Positions 34,401-45,246 of a DNA stretch of 64,000 nucleotides are shown here, in pieces (position 1 is the first letter of the stretch; each line of letters starts with the position of its first letter). The stretch is from assembly GCF_963678975.1 (NCBI RefSeq), contig NC_089276.1:32983716-33047715 (forward strand), read 5' to 3'. The notes beneath the pieces were generated by a model. That model saw nothing but the letters and a program-made list of their open reading frames with translations. It ran no database searches and had not been told where the DNA came from. Origin of the DNA: Dysidea avara (taxonomy: Eukaryota > Porifera > Demospongiae > Dictyoceratida > Dysideidae). The position numbers were made by a program, and so were the translations under genes.

Positions 34401-35539
34401 CATCATTCCACATCTTAGGGTGAATTGCTGCAGCCATAAAAGTAAAATTGACTCAATCCTAAAGCAGACCCCATATTTTCCTTCAAGAAGTCCTCTGCCT
34501 GGTGATAGTTAGTACTGCCCATGATCATAGATAAATTCATGTAGCTATACTGCTACCATCTACTGTAAGGTTATAGCCAGCTAGCATTGGAATCTGATGC
34601 AATGCAGGGATTTAGTTTATATTGATATAACAAAAGAGTGTTCATGATCAGTAATATTCGGCATTATTAAATAATGGCAAATCTGAGTGGCTGCAAGGCC
34701 ATGCATGGTGGGTGGCTAACCACCCCATCCACCCCCTCTGGATCAGTCCCTGAGATGATATGTGTAGCTGTTTATGACAATGTGTGCATGGGTATTCCCA
34801 GATTAATAAAGAACTGACCAAGGGTCAGAATTAACAAATTAAATTCTGAGCTATATGCAGAAGTTGAAGATAAGACATATTTTAATGACTGATAGATTTT
34901 ATATATTGTCCACCATCAGTGATTTCCGCCATGTTGCTATAGTTGTTTGTCATAATCAACACTAACAGGCTGGATGAAAAATTCAACCAAACACTGCAGA
35001 GCCGATGATGCTTGTGAAGTTTATTGAGCATATAAAAACATACTTAATTGGGAAGAATGATGTAATTATGATTATGATGTGATTATGATGTGATTTGGGT
35101 TGAGGCTTAGAAGCCTGTACACCCACCCAACCACATACATATACATACATAAATTAGATGCAATAAACAAAAATTAGCTATGAATATATAGCCATAAAAG
35201 AATACCTTGATACCTGCATTTTTGCATGAACATTGCACGCACACCATGAGTCCATGTAGTATTGACCATGCATTTGAGTTGATGTACTGATGCCAGAAGA
35301 AAACCTCTACTTCCCACTCGGACAGCTAGCTATTGACATGGAGAAGAAGAATGCAGGACTTTTATCATCTCACACTGCTTTAAATTAAAACAGCATTAAT
35401 TTTGCGACTGCATGTGTAGTGTGTGTTCAGCTGCATATATATATAGCTACGACATAGAATAGTTTCTGTACTACTGTAAAGTGTAATATGCATTTTCCGT
35501 AGCTAAATCAAGTCGGGAAAATGAAACTACGCTACTCAT
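34401..35539. other. No gene seen
   Basis: Unassigned AT-rich DNA. 34690-34760 has weak resemblance, inverted, to the GGTGGGTGGCTACCC part of the neighbouring duplication. Confidence 0.4.
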
Positions 35540-35778
35540 TAGGCCACACCAAGTCAAACCTTAGTTTCTGGTCACCCGCCCGCATGGAAAACTGGAACCC
35601 CAGTTTATGAGGACTATTATTAATATTACAGGCGCTTAAGTGTACGTGACCAAGGACAGTGATTTTTAAACACTGCAAAAGATCGAGATACTCTAATAGA
35701 GCAGTCACACTACCCTTAACTTTAATACTAGAATAGACAGATACTACTATAACGTTTTTGACTTGTCCTTGATTAGCT

Positions 35779-36426
35779 ATATGTGACCGGATTTCACATA
35801 ACAAGTCTTCCACACACACAAAATCAAACTTACGATTTTACCAGAAATGGATTGCTGGTCTAATACACTATCATATTTCACACTGTACTTCCTTCAGCAC
35901 CGACAAGTCTGGTTTCTGTAGCAGCTTTCTTCCGACCCTGTCAAAGCCACGAGTGTGAGATTGGCACCATTAAATGGCCATGGCTTTGTGATAATGGTGT
36001 GTAGTGAGCTGGGACTTCATAGAGAGCTCGCCAATAGTGTTCTCAGTCAATTTGGAGTAATTTGAGGGTCATGGAGGGCCATGGAGAGCCCAAACTTGGC
36101 CTCTGGATTCCAATCGTCTTCTTACTTCATTTTATACCCGTATATTAAGACCACTGTCCACCCCCACCCTCCCACCCTATTACTACCATCTGTGATATTA
36201 TTACCCGCTCGAAAAAAGCTGCTCAAAACAGGGCAAATTTTGGGTATCAGAAATGTATACACCCACTCAGTGATAGCTAGTGAACAGATGAACAATTGGT
36301 GCAAATTTTGTTTGCACAGCTGTAGGCACTGGGAAGTTATTACACAATGATTCCTTAAAATCGCCATATCTCCTAACAAAGCTTTGTGCGTCGAAGCCTT
36401 GTTTTGTCAAATTCAGTCACATATAG
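35779..36426. mobile_element. TGTGACC-family element nested in the 2.25-kb element
   Basis: Left ATATGTGACCGGATTTCACA then AAGTCTTCCACAC; right GCCTTGTTTTGTCAAATTCA then GTCACATAT. Same family as 16.15 kb. Non-coding. Confidence 0.8.
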
Positions 36427-36636
36427 CTATTAGTAATGCTTCTGTTGCCAGTAAGTAACTTCAGTACAGTATGTATGTAGCATTGATCACTAGCCTAATG
36501 ATCAGATATACCATAGCTTAAACTTTCCTAACAATTCAGATGTGGTCCTCTAATGATTAATCTAGTAACTCTTCTAGTGGATCTAAACTTGGACTTCCTT
36601 ATCACTGATCACTGATATACTGACTAGAAATCCGGT

Positions 36637-37134
36637 AACATTGATAGGCTTGAACGAGTACAGAGGCAACCTGCCAGATTCATTATGGCTGACTTCTCGC
36701 GTTTCAGCAGCGTATCTAACATGCTCATTGACCTTAACATTCCCAGCTTAGAACACCGCAGACAAGTATCTAGTATCACCCTCCTCTACAAAATTGTTCA
36801 CAATCTCATTGATATATCCCCAGTTGATTTAATCCCTGTCACTTCTAACACCAGAGGACATGATCAAAGATTTCATCATATCTATGCAAGGACCAATCAG
36901 TACAGTAATTCATTCTTCCTTAGATCAATTAGACTGTGGAATTCACTCCCACCTGACCTAATCCAACAACAATCATTACAAATTTTTAAGTACCAACTGA
37001 AATTATTATTACTTTCCCCTACCAATCAGTAATCCCATAAACAATCATATTGTAAAACATTTTGTATGCATGTTTCATATGTGCGTTAATCCTCAAACTG
37101 AGGCTGCACATTTTTGGAAAATAAATAAATAAAT
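36637..37134 (+). mobile_element. 5'-truncated CR1/L2-like LINE tail
   Basis: An open frame from about 36640 to the stop at 37032 reads as the far C-terminus of a CR1-like reverse transcriptase: RLERVQRQPARFIM, SLEHRRQVSSITLLYKIVH, then YSNSFFLRSIRLWNSLPPDL. It is followed by a 3' UTR ending in (AAAT)n (37118-37137), the usual CR1-group style of tail. The frame is undamaged over 130 codons, so it is a fairly young 5' truncation. Confidence 0.85.
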
Positions 37135-38359
37135 AAAAACATTTGGTGAGTTCAAACTTCAACTTTTCCATGATTAAATAATTGCAAGTATGGTCCTAAA
37201 TTAACAAGTGCATGGCATCCCTTAGTTAAAACATTAACTTAGCTTTCCCACATGATCACTGGAAAACACTAGCCTGGAGCACTCAACAACTCAACTCAAA
37301 ACTTTGACAGCTACTTTACTGTATAGAAGGCTGGAAACACATGCATATATAGTTGACTAAGACTTCACATTTGAAAGAGTTTCTGATGTGTTAATATAGT
37401 TTTGGATTATTATTAGCTAGCTAATAAATAATAATTTCCTGACATAGCTAATGAAACATTTCATTTGTAAAGCAAAAGTAGCTACATGAGCAGACCTTTC
37501 CTTAGTGTTAGCTACACATTGTTGTGCTCAGCAGTGTAGCTAGCCATCAACAATTTTCCTGGTGCACTTTGCAGAAGCATAATTAACTACTTATGCTATA
37601 AGAATGTTGGTTAAGCTTGGTTGTAAACTCAATATGAAATGGGTAAATTGAGCAAAATTAATAACATTACAGTATTACTGGTGTATATATAAGAGTCTAT
37701 GATAGTCCTGAAGTCCTGATCATCCGCCCGCCCGCATCCTTTTGTTGGCTAGGGAGTGACCAGAAACTAAGGTATGACTTGGAGTGGCCTTATATAGTTT
37801 CCAGGCTAAGTCGGCTGCAGTGATCCGTCACAAAAAAACTTAGCATGGACCGACCTCTAACACTGATAGTACACGCAGACTTATGCATGCACTACACATG
37901 ATCTCCTGTAATTGACACATATAGGTAATGATTGTGGTTGTAAGGTTTCATGTACTTGTAATGGGAGATTAATAGTGAGATCAGTGTAACACGAGTGGTA
38001 GTGTTTCCTAGAGTACTAGCCGTTTCACAGACCTGTCCACACAATGCCGAGTACACCCGCGGACTAACCAAAACTATATAGTTGGTCCAAGTGGTCTAGG
38101 GTCCAGTGCATGTGGCCATGCAACCAAGTTTGGGCCGGACCAATTTTAGTCAGGCCGGACCAATTTTGGATGCCAAAAATGGTCCGGCTGGACTAAACTT
38201 GGTCAACCAAATTTGGTCCGGCCGGACCAGTTTTGGTATCCAAAATCGGTCCGGCCGGACCGATATTTCCGTGACAGGTCTCGTGCCTTTCAGGAGATTG
38301 GTTAATCCTGGGATAGCTGGATGTGGCTGTACGCTGCTGGATAAAAACCTATACTTCAA

Positions 38360-38870
38360 GTTTCCCCTAGTTTTAACCACCTTGGGGCGGTGAATAGGTC
38401 GCAATTTGGCCAAATCCATTTTTACGCATTTCTCTTTCCTACGAAACTTCCCTGTTGGGAGGTAGTACGTATCTTTTAATGCCTAATAACTCACCTACAT
38501 ACTTTATTCTATCACTGGCATCTATTTTATTTGCGTATTAATAAGTCTTGACATGAATTTAGCGTATAAGAGCAGTTTCAAAACCATGGTAACCAAAAAT
38601 TACGCAATGGACCACACCCAAGTCGCCATGTTTTTGTACCAGACTGCTAGATGTTGTAAGTTGAATTCCTCGCTAAATTCATGTCAAGACTTATTAATAC
38701 GCAAATAAAATAGATGCCAGTGATAGAATAAAGTATGTAGGTGAGTTATTAGGCATTAAAAGATACGTACTGCCTCCCAACAGGGAAGTTTCGTAGGAAA
38801 GAGAAATGCGTAAAAATGGATTTGGCCAAATTGCGACCTATTCACCGCCCCAAGGTGGTTAAAACCAGGG
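38360..38870. repeat. Palindrome formed by a second copy of the outer arm block
   Basis: 38360-38570 (inverted) and 38575-38870 (direct) are the same outer block seen at 32.1-32.45 kb, placed head to head, giving a near-palindrome of about 0.5 kb with a short centre near AGCGTATAAGAGCAG. The copies are very alike, so the duplication is recent. Confidence 0.8.
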
Positions 38871-38874
38871 GCGT

Positions 38875-39454
38875 AGCTAGCCAGAAGGTGATGGAGGGGC
38901 AGGCATGCCCCCACCACCGAAACACTCAAAATCATTCATGATTGCAAAAAAGGCTAATGACCCAATGGTGGGCTAGCCAACATATGGTGTTGTATTATTA
39001 CAGCTTAAATAACTAGCTATACGTAACTATTTCAGTACTGACTGCTTCCAATCGAGGTAGCTATATTCGTCGAGCATCATCGCACGTGCCACAACTGTAC
39101 TCCAACAAATTCATCCACAGTCCGGTAGAGCTAATACTTTAGTGCAAATACAGGTTACTTTACGTTAGCCACAGCCTGTGCTGCAGTCCTAGCACACTGC
39201 TGACAGGATGACGTATATTCACTCACTTCACTCGGCGAAATTGAAATGCCATGTATTGCACGAAATCCCACCTGTCTTGCTAGCAGAACTTGTAAGCTTG
39301 ACTGATCCACCTGACTGATTGACTGACAAAGTAAAAACAGACTGCACTGCCGTACGTACAAAGGTCCAGTGTGATCGACTCGATAGAATAAACTTGGTAC
39401 ATTTATTTAGCTAACACTTTATCACCTCGTAGCGGGGGGTCCGCCACTTTCTCG
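38875..39454. other. No gene seen
   Basis: Unassigned; a TCACTCACTTCACTCGGCG patch and TGACTGATTGACTGAC microrepeats are the only structure. Confidence 0.35.
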
Positions 39455-39590
39455 AAGGGCGTACGAGATTTCGAAATCACAGTGATTTCTCTGAAATCAA
39501 TGATTTCATTAGTGATTTCATGATTTCAATTGTGATTTCGTGATTTCAATTTTGATTTCGTGATTTCCGTGATTTCACCATTGTTGACTC
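39455..39590. repeat. GTGATTTC-type short tandem array, left
   Basis: About ten copies of TGATTTC(A/G), starting just after GGCGTACGAGATTTCG. A matching array with AGCGTACGAGATAAAACAG lies at 41.82-41.92 kb in the same orientation. Confidence 0.85.
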
Positions 39591-39842
39591 TCATGGAGCT
39601 AGAACAGGTCCAGAAGCTTCGTCATCAGTAAACTGGATGGTAAAAGTTATATCTTCACTAGAGTCTAGTTTGTAAGCAAAGATGCTGGGGCCAAAGCCAT
39701 CTGGCTGAGATGATTCCAGGCACCAGTAGCGGTGATGGTTTGTGGTTGTGGTCGTACGGTAGTGCTGATGATTAACAGGCAAGTTAACAGTGTAAAGAGG
39801 CTGTCTAAAAATGAATAGAAGCCGTCCCAGAACTTCGTGCAT
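39591..39842 (-). CDS. Hypothetical 83-residue ORF
   Basis: ATG-started minus-strand frame with MHEVLGRLLFIFRQPLY and, near its end, a plausible soluble-protein segment SSEDITFTIQFTDDEASGP. No family recognised. No splice partner was found. It may be a relic of a transposon or host exon, or chance. Confidence 0.2.
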   Translation of the reverse strand: MHEVLGRLLFIFRQPLYTVNLPVNHQHYRTTTTTNHHRYWCLESSQPDGFGPSIFAYKLDSSEDITFTIQFTDDEASGPVLAP

Positions 39843-39984
39843 AAGTTATATTCTAACAAGGGTAAAAAATAATAGGCGTGGATAAAGGAATGCCGCACTG
39901 GCCTAGTTATAGCTAGCCGCCGGCATTTTTACGAGGCAATCCACGACTTATCTGCAGCCTATCAATACCATTATCCTCTTAGCC

Positions 39985-40135
39985 ACACAATGTTCAACTA
40001 GACACCACTACCCTTACCACTTCATCCAGGTACTTAGCTACATGAACCGGCATTCCTTCTTTCCAAGAGCTGTCATCGACTGGAATAATTTACCAACTTC
40101 AGTGATTGAGTCAGAAAGCATGCATTATCAAAAAG
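39985..40135 (+). mobile_element. Short CR1-like LINE remnant
   Basis: A segment reads SYMNRHSFFPRAVIDWNNLP followed by TSVIES, the conserved LINE C-terminal motif in which SFFPR..I..WN.LP recurs (compare 36.9 kb). Only about 35 codons remain. Confidence 0.75.
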
Positions 40136-41587
40136 CTACTACATACTTGTGCTGTAAAGTAAAAATGGTATAGGCAATGTTAGGAATTGTCGAGTATCGT
40201 CTTTACCGGTAGATATAATAAAGCAGTACTGTTGTTATCTTGTGTATTTTTTTCCTTGGAGCATTACTCACGTCCCCTTGGCACATCGGCATGCCCAGCA
40301 ATAATAATAATAAAAGTAGCTGATGGTGATACATGTGATTAATTAAGCATATTGGAATTGGTTACTAATACATGGTTGCGTGTCATCAGTGGGTCCACAT
40401 GATTTCAGTTACACTTTTATCACTGAGTTATGATGAATTTAAAACAGTATCTTTGGTAGGAGATAGACTTGGACTCAATCAGTAATGATTAGGTAATGAA
40501 AAATGTGTAAAATTATTTACAAAAATAGATAACAAACAAGTACACAGAAAAGTTAAGCACAAAAGAATACAAAGACTAGCAAATTACAAACTACCACACT
40601 AATTACAATAAACTAAACTACTTACAAGCTACACCTACTTAACTACATTATAAAACCTAAACAAAATCTATAATGTCCTCTGAGCAAAGAGCATAGTGTA
40701 TGAGGACCATTTTGGCATTGTATTTCCATAAAGTCACTGATTAGGTAATTGTTCTCCGTAAAATTTGTGTGCTATACACTGTTAGCTCCAATGCATCCTG
40801 CATTATCAGTTCTTCAGATAATATAATGCAAACCAGTATGATGCATTGCCAGCAATGAACATACCTGCAAAATTTCGCAGAACTTATAAACCTTATCTGA
40901 TCAATATGTGATGTATTTAATCTGCATGAAGCTGACTTAGCTATATGCAGAAAGATAGCTACTTGTATGTATTACCTACCAGTTTTATAATACACAATAG
41001 ATTAAATCACACCTGAAAGTTGACATAAACAATATCTCTGTTAACATCAGTAACGTGCACATCCCTTCCTTCACAATGGTATTGAAACTGGAATGGCTCT
41101 CTGTTAACAACCCTGATCTCATTTCATATTGACTAACAACCACAGTGGCAGGAAACACCTAAGTACACAGTCAACTGATCTGGATACATCCATGGTCTTC
41201 ATTGTGTATGCCAGGATTGTTTTATATGAAATGTTTGCTTGCGAGTTATGTAAAGATGTTTAGTGGGTCAGCTGAACAAGCAGAATCATATTATGTGAGC
41301 TAATCTTTGAAAAGTTACACCTAGTAGCTAGTTACTAACCAGTACTGACATAGCTACATATTTTCTAGACAAGCTGCATAATTATTTGTACTGAAGCTAA
41401 TGCTGGGAACTACTTTCTTTGCAAAAGCGAGTGTCTTATAGTTTGCAGCCCTTCTACATGGTTTACCCGTTTCATCATTAACCCATGCAGTCACTATGAT
41501 GTACCGTCACTTGTGGCTGCGAGTAGAGCCTAAATTGCTAGTTAAAACTGAATAAGATTCTGAGATGGATTCTCAAATCACTCGTGT
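40136..41587. other. No gene seen
   Basis: AT-rich DNA with no recognised frame, splice pair or repeat other than the short (AAT)n at about 40301-40312. Confidence 0.4.
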
Positions 41588-41595
41588 GGCTCCAG

Positions 41596-41635
41596 CATAG
41601 ATTTTAGAGGCGCTTACGCGCCTCTAAAATCTATG
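41596..41635. mobile_element. 40-bp perfect hairpin with 7-bp flanking duplication
   Basis: Two 18-base arms (CATAGATTTTAGAGGCGC and its exact complement) enclose the loop TTAC. GCTCCAG stands on both sides (41589-41595 and 41636-41642). This looks like a minimal transposed hairpin with a 7-bp target duplication. Confidence 0.75.
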
Positions 41636-41825
41636 GCTCCAGTGATGGAAGCTTTTGACCATTAGTGGACTCAGCTTGGGCTGTAAAATTCTAGAGATTG
41701 GCAGCCGAACCAGTGCCAGATCAAGTGATTCGGGCCTTAAATCACTTCTGTTATGTTCCAATTAATAATATCGCTTAATTCAATGCGTCCGTCATTTACG
41801 GAAATATACAGAGTTTTACGATTTT

Positions 41826-41905
41826 AGTTTTCAAAAAGTGTGATTTCTGATTTCTTTTGAGTGTGTGATTTCATGATTTCAAATGTGATTTCTGACGAAG
41901 CGTAC
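41826..41905. repeat. GTGATTTC-type short tandem array, right
   Basis: Several GTGATTTC(T/A) and TGATTTC units ending at AGCGTACGAGAT. Same composition and orientation as the 39.46-kb array. Confidence 0.75.
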
Positions 41906-42038
41906 GAGATAAAACAGCCACCTGTATATAAAGGCCAGATATATCTGGTCCCAAGGTGACCATTATAGACAGGTTCCACTGTATTATAATTATGTAATAA
42001 AATGTAAATTTTAACAACAAACATGTAATGTCAACAAG

Positions 42039-43016
42039 CTATGAAGACAGAGTACTGCGTAACGATTTAGATTTACCAGTTCCTTTTTGTGTACTCTGTT
42101 TGTACATTTCCATGACGTTCTTGGAGAATGAGTTTGCTCTGATGGTTATCCATAAGTTAATAATCAAAGCTAAGCTTCTGTCAGCTGCATCATCACCCTT
42201 AATCTGCCCGGCACGGCACCAATAGAAAAGAACATCTTCATCTTTCAACAGACTGTTTCTTAATTCCTCTCGGATGTTACTCAATATCCCAGGGTTATCA
42301 GTTGACAGGTGTCTCCTCACACACATTTCAATGGCGTAAAAACTCTGAATGCTTCAGTCGTGATCCTTGTGAGCCCTCCTCTGTTAATAGAGTTAACCCA
42401 TTCCTGTGCTGGTCCCTCTGAAATGGTGACACCATCATCCTTCAAGTCACTAAGAATGTGCTGGACACCATTGTCCTTGGTTTTCTGCAATAAGTTTCTT
42501 ATGACATAGTCACCCACATAACGTAACGCATTCTCCTCTTCAAAGCTTAACTTTTGCTGGCCATCAGACTCTTCGCTTACCCTAGTAGTTTCAGTTGGCA
42601 TGTTGCTCTTGATACAGAGTTCAAAAACCATGTCTGTTATATGCTGATACAACAAGGGTTCCTTTGCCAACTTGTGTGTCCAAAAACTTTTCCCATGTTT
42701 GCTCAAATGAAACTGAGGTACGCAACTTGTGATAAGTGCTCCAGAGCTTTCCTTCATTAATTACCCTGGACCCTTGCTTTTTAGCATTATTTATAAGTTT
42801 ATTCAACTGGTCAGCTAACCATTTCACGTGACTACGACAGCTGGGCGATGTTTGATGAAACAAATCTTCACGAGACTTCGCTATCACTAAGCATCTCTTA
42901 CATTCCTCTGTCGGTATTGTAAATCCATCATCATTCAAAATGCTCGAAATAACTTTCTGTAGTGAACTAATCAGTTCAGAACTTGGTCCAGTAGCAGCAG
43001 CACGTGAAGCATCCAT
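42039..43016 (-). pseudogene. Frameshifted gene of the P-transposon partner-like family
   Basis: Starts at ATG 43016 (MDASRAAATGPSSELI) and runs through LWSTYHKLRTSVSFEQTWEK. It shifts frame in about 42650-42690, continues with LLYQHITDMVFELCIKS and ENALRYVGDYVIRNLL, then SINRGGLTRITTEAFRVF, and shifts again at a T-run near 42330 into VRRHLSTDNPGIL...FYWCR...LIINLWITIRANSF...MYKQSTQKGTGKSKSLRSTL. I know the RYVGxYV...NRGGL...KQ..KK pattern as an abundant uncharacterised protein family in cnidarian and sponge gene sets (memory, not a search). The same ordered motifs appear in the second gene of the transposon at 55.8-60.7 kb. No transposase remnant or terminal repeats were found around this copy. 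Function unknown. Confidence 0.65.
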
Positions 43017-43769
43017 TTTGTACGGAGTGATTGTGGCGTTCGGTTTCCATCTGCAAGGCGTGAACTGTAGGTGTGAAAAACATTTGTTTCCTATCCCGTG
43101 TCCGGAGGTATATATTATCTATGGTTTAACTTACCTGCACACTTACATCATTTCGGTATACCACCCAACTCTCATACACGAATTGCACTGATGTTAGCTT
43201 GGTTACTAGATTCTGTTATTATACATGTGAGAACATGGAGATGGTCTGTATAAAGTGTAAAGTATTGTTAATTGTTGTTGATATTGTACATGAACTCTGT
43301 TTTGTATTGTTAAACTAAAACCCACAATCAGTTTGTATAAGAACCACTATATAAGTAGTGAGTGAAACTGGACTAACAATGTTGAACCAGAAGTATGTAG
43401 ATCTAGAATTTTTGGCAGGCTCTAATGATGAGCCTTGAATACACAACACAATGTTTAATTCCAACTAATCACTTGAGTATTTTGTGTGATCAGTGATACA
43501 GACATCATCTTATTTGCCTTTTCTTGGAGAGTATTTTGTTTTGTTTCACTATCATACGTGAGTAAGGATTGCTTTTTATTTGTATGCTGTGATAAAATGT
43601 AACTTTATAATCACCATTTCTAAGCTTGAATAGCCTTCTTTCTTCCTAGCATGAGTGAATATAGACCACAAATTATACCTTGATAAATTCCCCAGTTCAT
43701 GATGTGAACACAATGAGACAACTTAATAGGCTTTTGCACTTGTGAAACTAGATAAGTATGTGTAGTTTA
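43017..43769. other. No gene seen
   Basis: Upstream flank of the broken gene; no TATA-like or repeat-bounded structure was assigned. Confidence 0.35.
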
Positions 43770-43836
43770 TCATACAGTATGGTAGTACTGTATGTTAGGG
43801 ATCATGGAGTTTGGATTTTTCGGGCCAAAAATACCA
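43770..43836 (+). mobile_element. MITE-A end fused to a tRNA remnant
   Basis: CAGTATGGTAGTACTGTATG then TTAGGGATCATGGAG and GGGCCAAAAAT is the MITE-A left end (compare 17267-17330). It breaks off at the tRNA-Cys fragment that follows. Confidence 0.7.
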
Positions 43837-43888
43837 CTAGGGACCTCTTGATCTGTAGTCAAATGCTCTACCACTGAGCTATACCCCC
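43837..43888 (-). pseudogene. tRNA-Cys pseudogene, 3' part lost
   Basis: Holds the acceptor 5' strand, D arm, anticodon arm and variable region of the array's tRNA-Cys, then stops where a MITE-A end is joined. The anticodon reads ACA in place of GCA. Cannot fold a T arm or acceptor stem. Confidence 0.85.
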
Positions 43889-44150
43889 AACACCGATAAC
43901 AACTAAGCCAATAAATGCTTTTTACTTTGGTACTATTCTCCACAGTACAGAATAGTCTACACTAGGTGCCAATTTGATACCTGGTATGTATTTCTGTCAA
44001 AACGCTCCATATCATTAGCAACTAAACAGGACCTGGCATTTATATGGGACACACCACAGTTCATTGCAGTATAATACACAGCTACGGGAAAAGATTTAAA
44101 ACACAATCGCCAGTATGTGACACAAAGAGGAGAAAAAACAACATAAAACC

Positions 44151-44222
44151 AGGGGGCACCTAGATTTGAACTAGGGACCTCTTGATCTGCAGTCAAATGC
44201 TCTACGACTAAGCTATACCCCC
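44151..44222 (-). tRNA. tRNA-Cys(GCA), D-loop variant
   Basis: 72 bases with the GGGGGTA/TGCCCCC acceptor stem and GCA anticodon (CTGCAGA loop). D-loop GTGG is changed to GTCG and one D-stem base differs, which weakens the tertiary GG contact. The T stem has a change that restores Watson-Crick pairing (CCTAG/CTAGG). T-runs for Pol III termination follow downstream. Uncertain whether functional. Confidence 0.7.
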
Positions 44223-44355
44223 CAACACTGATAACAACTAGCAATTATAGTACATAGTAAGCCAGAAACAAGACTTCACTCCTGGATGATGTGGAGATTC
44301 AATTGAAGGGGCCATGGGAAACAGGATAAGCCACATTTGAAAAATAAAAGTGTTT

Positions 44356-44396
44356 GTGAAGTGGGCACATGCACTATGTACATGTGCCCACTTCAC
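44356..44396. repeat. Perfect hairpin, 16-bp arms
   Basis: GTGAAGTGGGCACATG and its exact complement around a 9-base loop. No flanking duplication seen. Confidence 0.85.
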
Positions 44397-45175
44397 AGCC
44401 ACTTTACTGGTACTATATATCTTCAGTAAAATTTGATGTTAAACAACGGAATGGATTGGAATCTTAAGCACACATGCACACACAACTTTTGACATGCTAT
44501 AATTCTAGATGAGTGCAAACTGTGTAGAGGGAGAAATTGCCTACATCCAATCCACCACTTCCAATAATTATTGAATTGCTGTGTGGGAAGTGAATAAGCT
44601 TAGAGATACACCAGACACTGTTAAATAGTATAACACTACACACTCAACTATCATCATGTTGATACACTGTATTATGGCCCATGAGTTTATTTCTTTCAAG
44701 CATTTTTTTACCTGGGCTATAAACGAGACTGGTGTTTATATACCTCATCAGAATTCACGAGTCGACTTCACACCTTGGTGTTGTACTCTCTTGGACTCTC
44801 CTTGATGCAGCATATTTCACAGATTTAAGCTTAAAAGGAAATCTATAAAATGTTCTTCACTTCATCGTCTATAACACCACCCGGAATTGTTAAAAATAAT
44901 GGCTGCACTAGACATTTATTTGCGACTCAGCATTTATTTTTGTTATGATGCTGTATACCCCCGGCTACTAAATGGGACCAGGCTTTTTATATGAGACTAG
45001 CCATAATTTGAGGCAATAATTTGATACATATGTGTGTTGTCAGAAAGGTACGTATGCATACACTACATACTTTAGCACAGCATTAATATTACTGTTGCAA
45101 AAAAACAAACAAACCAATTGAACTGTACACACGTATACGAAAGAAACATATAAAACAATACAGAAAAAATCATCC

Positions 45176-45246
45176 CGGGGGCACCCAGATTTGAACTAGG
45201 CACCTCTTGATCTGCAGTCAAATGCTCTATCACTGCACTATACCCC
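45176..45246 (-). pseudogene. tRNA-Cys pseudogene
   Basis: Anticodon GCA kept, but the acceptor 5' strand has only four G, the D stem is disrupted (TAGTGCAGTGATAG), a variable-region base differs and the discriminator differs. Poor cloverleaf. Confidence 0.75.

Larger units (their letters stand above)
35540..37791. mobile_element. 2.25-kb element with about 36-bp terminal inverted repeats
   Basis: Left TAGGCCACACCAAGTCAAAC then TTAGTTTCTGGTCAC and CCGCCCGCAT; right, read inward, AAGGCCACTCCAAGTCATAC then TTAGTTTCTGGTCAC, with a GCGGGCGGGCGG patch further in. It contains a TGTGACC-type MITE and a CR1-like LINE tail as apparent insertions. No transposase of its own was found. Confidence 0.75.
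32100..38570. mobile_element. Large inverted repeat, arms about 0.8 kb, spacer about 4.9 kb
   Basis: The left arm (about 32110-32960) and right arm (about 37805-38570) are inverted copies in the same order. The outer block holds GAGCAGTTTCAAAACC, GGATTTGGCCAAATTGCGAC and CACCGCCCCAAGGTGG. Next comes an array of GGTCCGGCCGGACC palindromes (32690-32900 and 38125-38265). Innermost is TTTGTGACGGA..CACTGCAGCCGACTTAG. The left arm has about 170 extra bases near 32500-32690. The spacer holds duplications, other MITEs and a LINE tail and no transposase. It may be one large non-autonomous element or an inverted segmental duplication. Confidence 0.65.

Noticed and set aside
42028-42760. Plus-strand ORFs of 65-68 codons
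   Set aside because: They are shadows of the minus-strand frameshifted gene.
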